Below are positions 7,882-8,896 of a stretch of DNA of 8,896 bases, in pieces. The stretch covers positions 1 to 8,896 of the forward strand of contig CAYZXU010000094.1 of the NCBI GenBank assembly GCA_964482535.1, written 5' to 3'. Within the stretch, counting starts at the first letter, position 1. Each line of letters begins with the position of its first letter. The stretch comes from CAYZXU01 sp964482535 (lineage in GTDB: Bacteria; Desulfobacterota; Desulfobacteria; Desulfobacterales; BuS5). The translations under genes were made by a program, and so were the position numbers. A model generated the notes under the pieces. That model saw only the letters and a list, made by a program, of their open reading frames with translations, searched no databases and was not told the origin of the DNA.

Positions 7882-8037
7882 TTTGCACTCCTGAAACCAT
7901 AAAATATTTTAGGAAAGACACTTTTAAAAATTAAACCATAACAGTGCGGCAAAAAAATTAAAAACAAATAACCTGCTGATTATATTTTATAAAGACTATC
8001 ATTATATTGTATAGTTGTAAAGAGCTAAATAACACTC
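7882..8037. other. Leader region upstream of the hsp20-lon operon
   Basis: This AT-rich stretch carries the hsp20 ribosome binding site (AGGAG, 7892-7888) and one promoter-like match, given separately. It has no open frame I can support on either strand, no CTTGAA/CCCCAT pair of RpoH type and no paired TTAGCACTC/GAGTGCTAA of CIRCE. The minus strand reads GAGTGCAAA over the ribosome binding site, which resembles one CIRCE half, but the other half is absent. Confidence 0.6.
8001..8029 (-). promoter_or_regulatory. Candidate promoter of the hsp20-lon operon
   Basis: The minus strand has a perfect TATAAT (8006-8001), a 17-nt spacer and TTTAGC (8029-8024), which is only 3 of 6 to the -35 consensus. 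Transcription would begin near 7995 and give a leader of about 113 nt before hsp20. A weak -35 is compatible with an activated promoter, or with chance in AT-rich DNA. Confidence 0.3.
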
Positions 8038-8078
8038 AGGGCGTTGCCCTTGTCTGGCATATTGTGCCTTTTCAGGGC
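8038..8078. repeat. Structured GC-rich hairpin repeat upstream of hsp20
   Basis: In AT-rich surroundings this stretch holds AGGGC (8038-8042), GCCCT (8046-8050), GGCA (8056-8059), TGCC (8065-8068) and AGGGC (8074-8078). GCCCT at 8046 can pair either with AGGGC at 8038 (3-nt loop) or with AGGGC at 8074, enclosing an inner GGCA/TGCC stem with a 5-nt loop. The pattern resembles interspersed non-coding repeats of the form GCCCTGAAAGGGC...CAGGGCAACGCCCTG that I recall from many environmental bacterial genomes; that similarity is from memory. Confidence 0.55.
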
Positions 8079-8128
8079 TAATTGTCATACAATTTATTTT
8101 TTAGCGAGTCCTTAGTGGGTTCCTGCAT
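8078..8128 (-). CDS. Short ORF (16 codons), possibly the 5' end of a truncated gene
   Basis: The minus strand reads ATG at 8128 and translates as MQEPTKDSLKNKLYDN before a TAG at 8080-8078. GAGG (8137-8134) lies 5 nt upstream of the ATG, a good ribosome binding site. The peptide is hydrophilic and looks like the start of a normal protein, not a hydrophobic or single-amino-acid attenuator leader. The stop falls exactly where the hairpin repeat begins, so the simplest reading is a gene cut off by arrival of that repeat. It could also be a small upstream ORF of the hsp20 operon. I recognise no family. Confidence 0.35.
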   Translation of the reverse strand: MQEPTKDSLKNKLYDN

Positions 8129-8231
8129 ATAATCCTCTAAAAATTTATTTTATCTTTTGATGATAATACAATTATAAAAATTAAATTTAAAAAAAATATT
8201 TTTGATATCCAAAGGAAAAAGTAAGAAAGAT

Positions 8232-8381
8232 CAAGCCTCTAATGAAACAAAAACATTAAATGTGATAGTCGGCAAAAGTCCGGGGACTTGTTGAAGAATG
8301 GGCAGAGTTACACGGCAATACACTGTTGTGTTGGAGATGTGGAAAACAAAAGAGTTTCATCCAATTGAACCTCTTGTTTAA
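8232..8381 (+). pseudogene. Decayed DUF4160-family gene, C-terminal part with at least two frameshifts
   Basis: Three reading frames join into one recognisable protein tail. In frame from 8232 the sequence reads Q-A-S-N-E-T-K-T-L-N-V-I-V-G (to 8273). From 8269 another frame reads S-A-K-V-R-G-L-V-E-E-W-A-E-L-H-G-N-T-L-L (to 8328). From 8331 a third reads L-E-M-W-K-T-K-E-F-H-P-I-E-P-L-V and a stop at 8379-8381. In DUF4160 proteins, small proteins of unknown function, the end typically reads (L)V-x-E-W-A-x-L-H-x-x-E-L-L-E-x-W ... I-x-P-L. The last frameshift comes from a TGTTG duplication. The N-terminal half with the usual HxHA-type segment is not visible upstream, so the gene is also 5'-truncated or decayed beyond recognition. 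The family call is from memory of the consensus. Confidence 0.6.
8324..8333 (+). repeat. Tandem TGTTG duplication that breaks the DUF4160 remnant
   Basis: TGTTG occurs twice in direct succession. Removing one copy joins ...N-T-L-L directly to E-M-W-K-T-K-E-F-H-P-I-E-P-L-V in a single frame, which restores the expected family sequence. This fits a slippage-type 5-bp insertion as the cause of the frameshift. Confidence 0.7.
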
Positions 8382-8397
8382 AGTAGAAAAACAAAAA

Positions 8398-8448
8398 ATG
8401 GAATGTGTATATTTGAAAGAAGCAAAATATATTAAGGATTTTAAGTAA
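8398..8448 (+). pseudogene. Truncated start of a DUF2442-family gene
   Basis: ATG at 8398, 16 nt after the DUF4160 remnant's stop, reads M-E-C-V-Y-L-K-E-A-K-Y-I-K-D-F-K and then a TAA at 8446-8448. DUF2442 proteins are small and often begin with a K-V-x-x-A-x-Y-L/I-x-D-Y/F-K-L type strand, and their genes often follow DUF4160 genes. Nothing after 8448 continues the family in any frame, so the rest has been lost at a breakpoint near 8445. No clear ribosome binding site is seen. The call leans on the neighbour as much as on the 16 residues. Confidence 0.4.
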
Positions 8449-8583
8449 TTTTTTGCAATTCCATCTCGACTCATGGCCTATTTTGGCATGGCAATGTGGC
8501 TTTGACATAGCCCCTGAGACGTTATACGAAAGGGTTAAGGTGAGACGCCATATTCACTCAGGAATCATCAGCTCCACAATATG

Positions 8584-8787
8584 TCACTTGAGACCGGGTA
8601 CTCCCGACATGGCCAATAAAGTAGGGGTGTCCCGTTTATAAATGAGGACCGAAATAATGGTAGGATTGCCAGTAAAAAGACCAAAGATAAGAATAATACC
8701 AGCATAAATCCCAGAACAAAAAATTGGCTTACCTGTTACCCTTAGGAGTTGTAACAAACCCAGAAGCAGTAAAATTTTTACTATCAA
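8584..8787 (-). other. Hydrophobic open frame, possible remnant of a small membrane protein
   Basis: From a TTG at 8787 the frame reads 67 residues with two hydrophobic stretches: IVKILLLLGLLQLL (2-15) and GIYAGIILIFGLF (26-38), joined by RVTGKPIFCS. This has the look of a small two-helix membrane protein. However, there is no ribosome binding site, the only possible start is TTG, a stop lies four codons upstream, and the C-terminal third (after about residue 49) is not hydrophobic and reads through an inverted repeat. I do not call it a functional gene. Confidence 0.25.
8636..8645. repeat. Direct repeat TTATAAATGA, left copy
   Basis: The exact 10-mer TTATAAATGA occurs here and again at 8811-8820, both in the same orientation and both followed closely by ACCG or CCG. 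The pair encloses 165 bp. Confidence 0.5.
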
Positions 8788-8805
8788 TTTTATTGTCCGC
8801 TAATG

Positions 8806-8822
8806 GGTCATTATAAATGACC
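8806..8822. repeat. Perfect 17-bp palindrome GGTCATT-ATA-AATGACC
   Basis: Seven-base arms are separated by ATA. The minus strand has TATAAT (8815-8810) inside the palindrome, with TTAAAT 17 nt upstream (8838-8833). On the plus strand a TATAAT at 8844-8849 begins 22 nt after it. The site could be an operator for either direction. It includes the right copy of the TTATAAATGA direct repeat. Confidence 0.55.
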
Positions 8823-8896
8823 GTTAACAATTATTTAACCTTTTATAATGTATGTTTCGCGCAGTTAGGTTATAATCCTCTTAAATAGCTTGATTT

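Larger units (their letters stand above)
8449..8805. other. Unassigned intergenic stretch with only short open frames
   Basis: I find no recognisable gene here. The plus strand is open from about 8453 to 8641 (reading ...PILAWQCGFDIAPETLYERV...) and the minus strand from 8787 to 8584; neither has a ribosome binding site, and they overlap each other. Local features are a hairpin TGTTAC/GTAACA with an 11-nt loop (8734-8756) and an imperfect inverted repeat GTCC/GGAC around TTTATAAA (8629-8649). The base composition of 8460-8640 is richer in GC than the flanks, which suggests a segment of different origin. Confidence 0.5.

Noticed and set aside
7882..7890. CIRCE-like half site GAGTGCAAA upstream of hsp20
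   Set aside because: Only one half is present, and it overlaps the ribosome binding site; no TTAGCACTC half lies 9 nt upstream.
8256..8508. Minus-strand open frames over the DUF4160-DUF2442 remnants
   Set aside because: The recognisable protein signal is on the plus strand; the minus reading is rich in F, I, C and K as expected of an antisense frame.
8449..8640. A tRNA, integron attC site or group II intron piece in the right-hand region
   Set aside because: No T-loop, no cloverleaf, no paired attC core sites and no domain V hairpin could be found.

Overview
The window looks like part of the chromosome of an AT-rich Gram-negative bacterium. A member of the Desulfobacterota (Desulfobacterales-like) is my best guess. 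The reasons are a heptose phosphatase of LPS synthesis, an RlpA lipoprotein, a RecD2 helicase and a Lon protease, next to degradative acyl-CoA dehydrogenases of a type common in those bacteria. No rRNA or other taxonomic marker is present, so this assignment is inference.

All intact genes lie on the minus strand and read from right to left. In order of transcription they are a small heat shock protein (hsp20, 7881-7441), Lon (7428-5080), RlpA (5063-4305), GmhB-type HAD phosphatase (4246-3665) and RecD2 helicase (3668-1500). Gaps are 12 bp, 16 bp, 58 bp and a 4-bp ATGA overlap, so the five genes are very probably one operon. It combines protein quality control, envelope and peptidoglycan maintenance, LPS core synthesis and DNA repair. 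After a 187-bp gap comes a 399-residue acyl-CoA dehydrogenase (1312-113). A second gene starts at the left edge (18-1) with a good ribosome binding site and the peptide MDFSFS, a typical acyl-CoA dehydrogenase N-terminus. The two may form a heteromeric enzyme.

The right-hand kilobase (about 7882-8896) has no intact recognisable gene. It holds the leader of the hsp20 operon with a structured GC-rich hairpin repeat (8038-8078). A 16-codon ORF with a good ribosome binding site ends inside that repeat. On the plus strand are decayed remnants of what I read as a DUF4160-DUF2442 gene pair (8232-8448), one of them broken by a 5-bp tandem duplication. Beyond them is an unassigned stretch with a short hydrophobic open frame, a perfect 17-bp palindrome and a 10-bp direct repeat. 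This kilobase looks like a graveyard of accessory genes beside a conserved operon.

I see no convincing undescribed system. The most informative points are the broken gene pair, the hairpin repeat with two competing folds upstream of hsp20, and the possible two-subunit acyl-CoA dehydrogenase.
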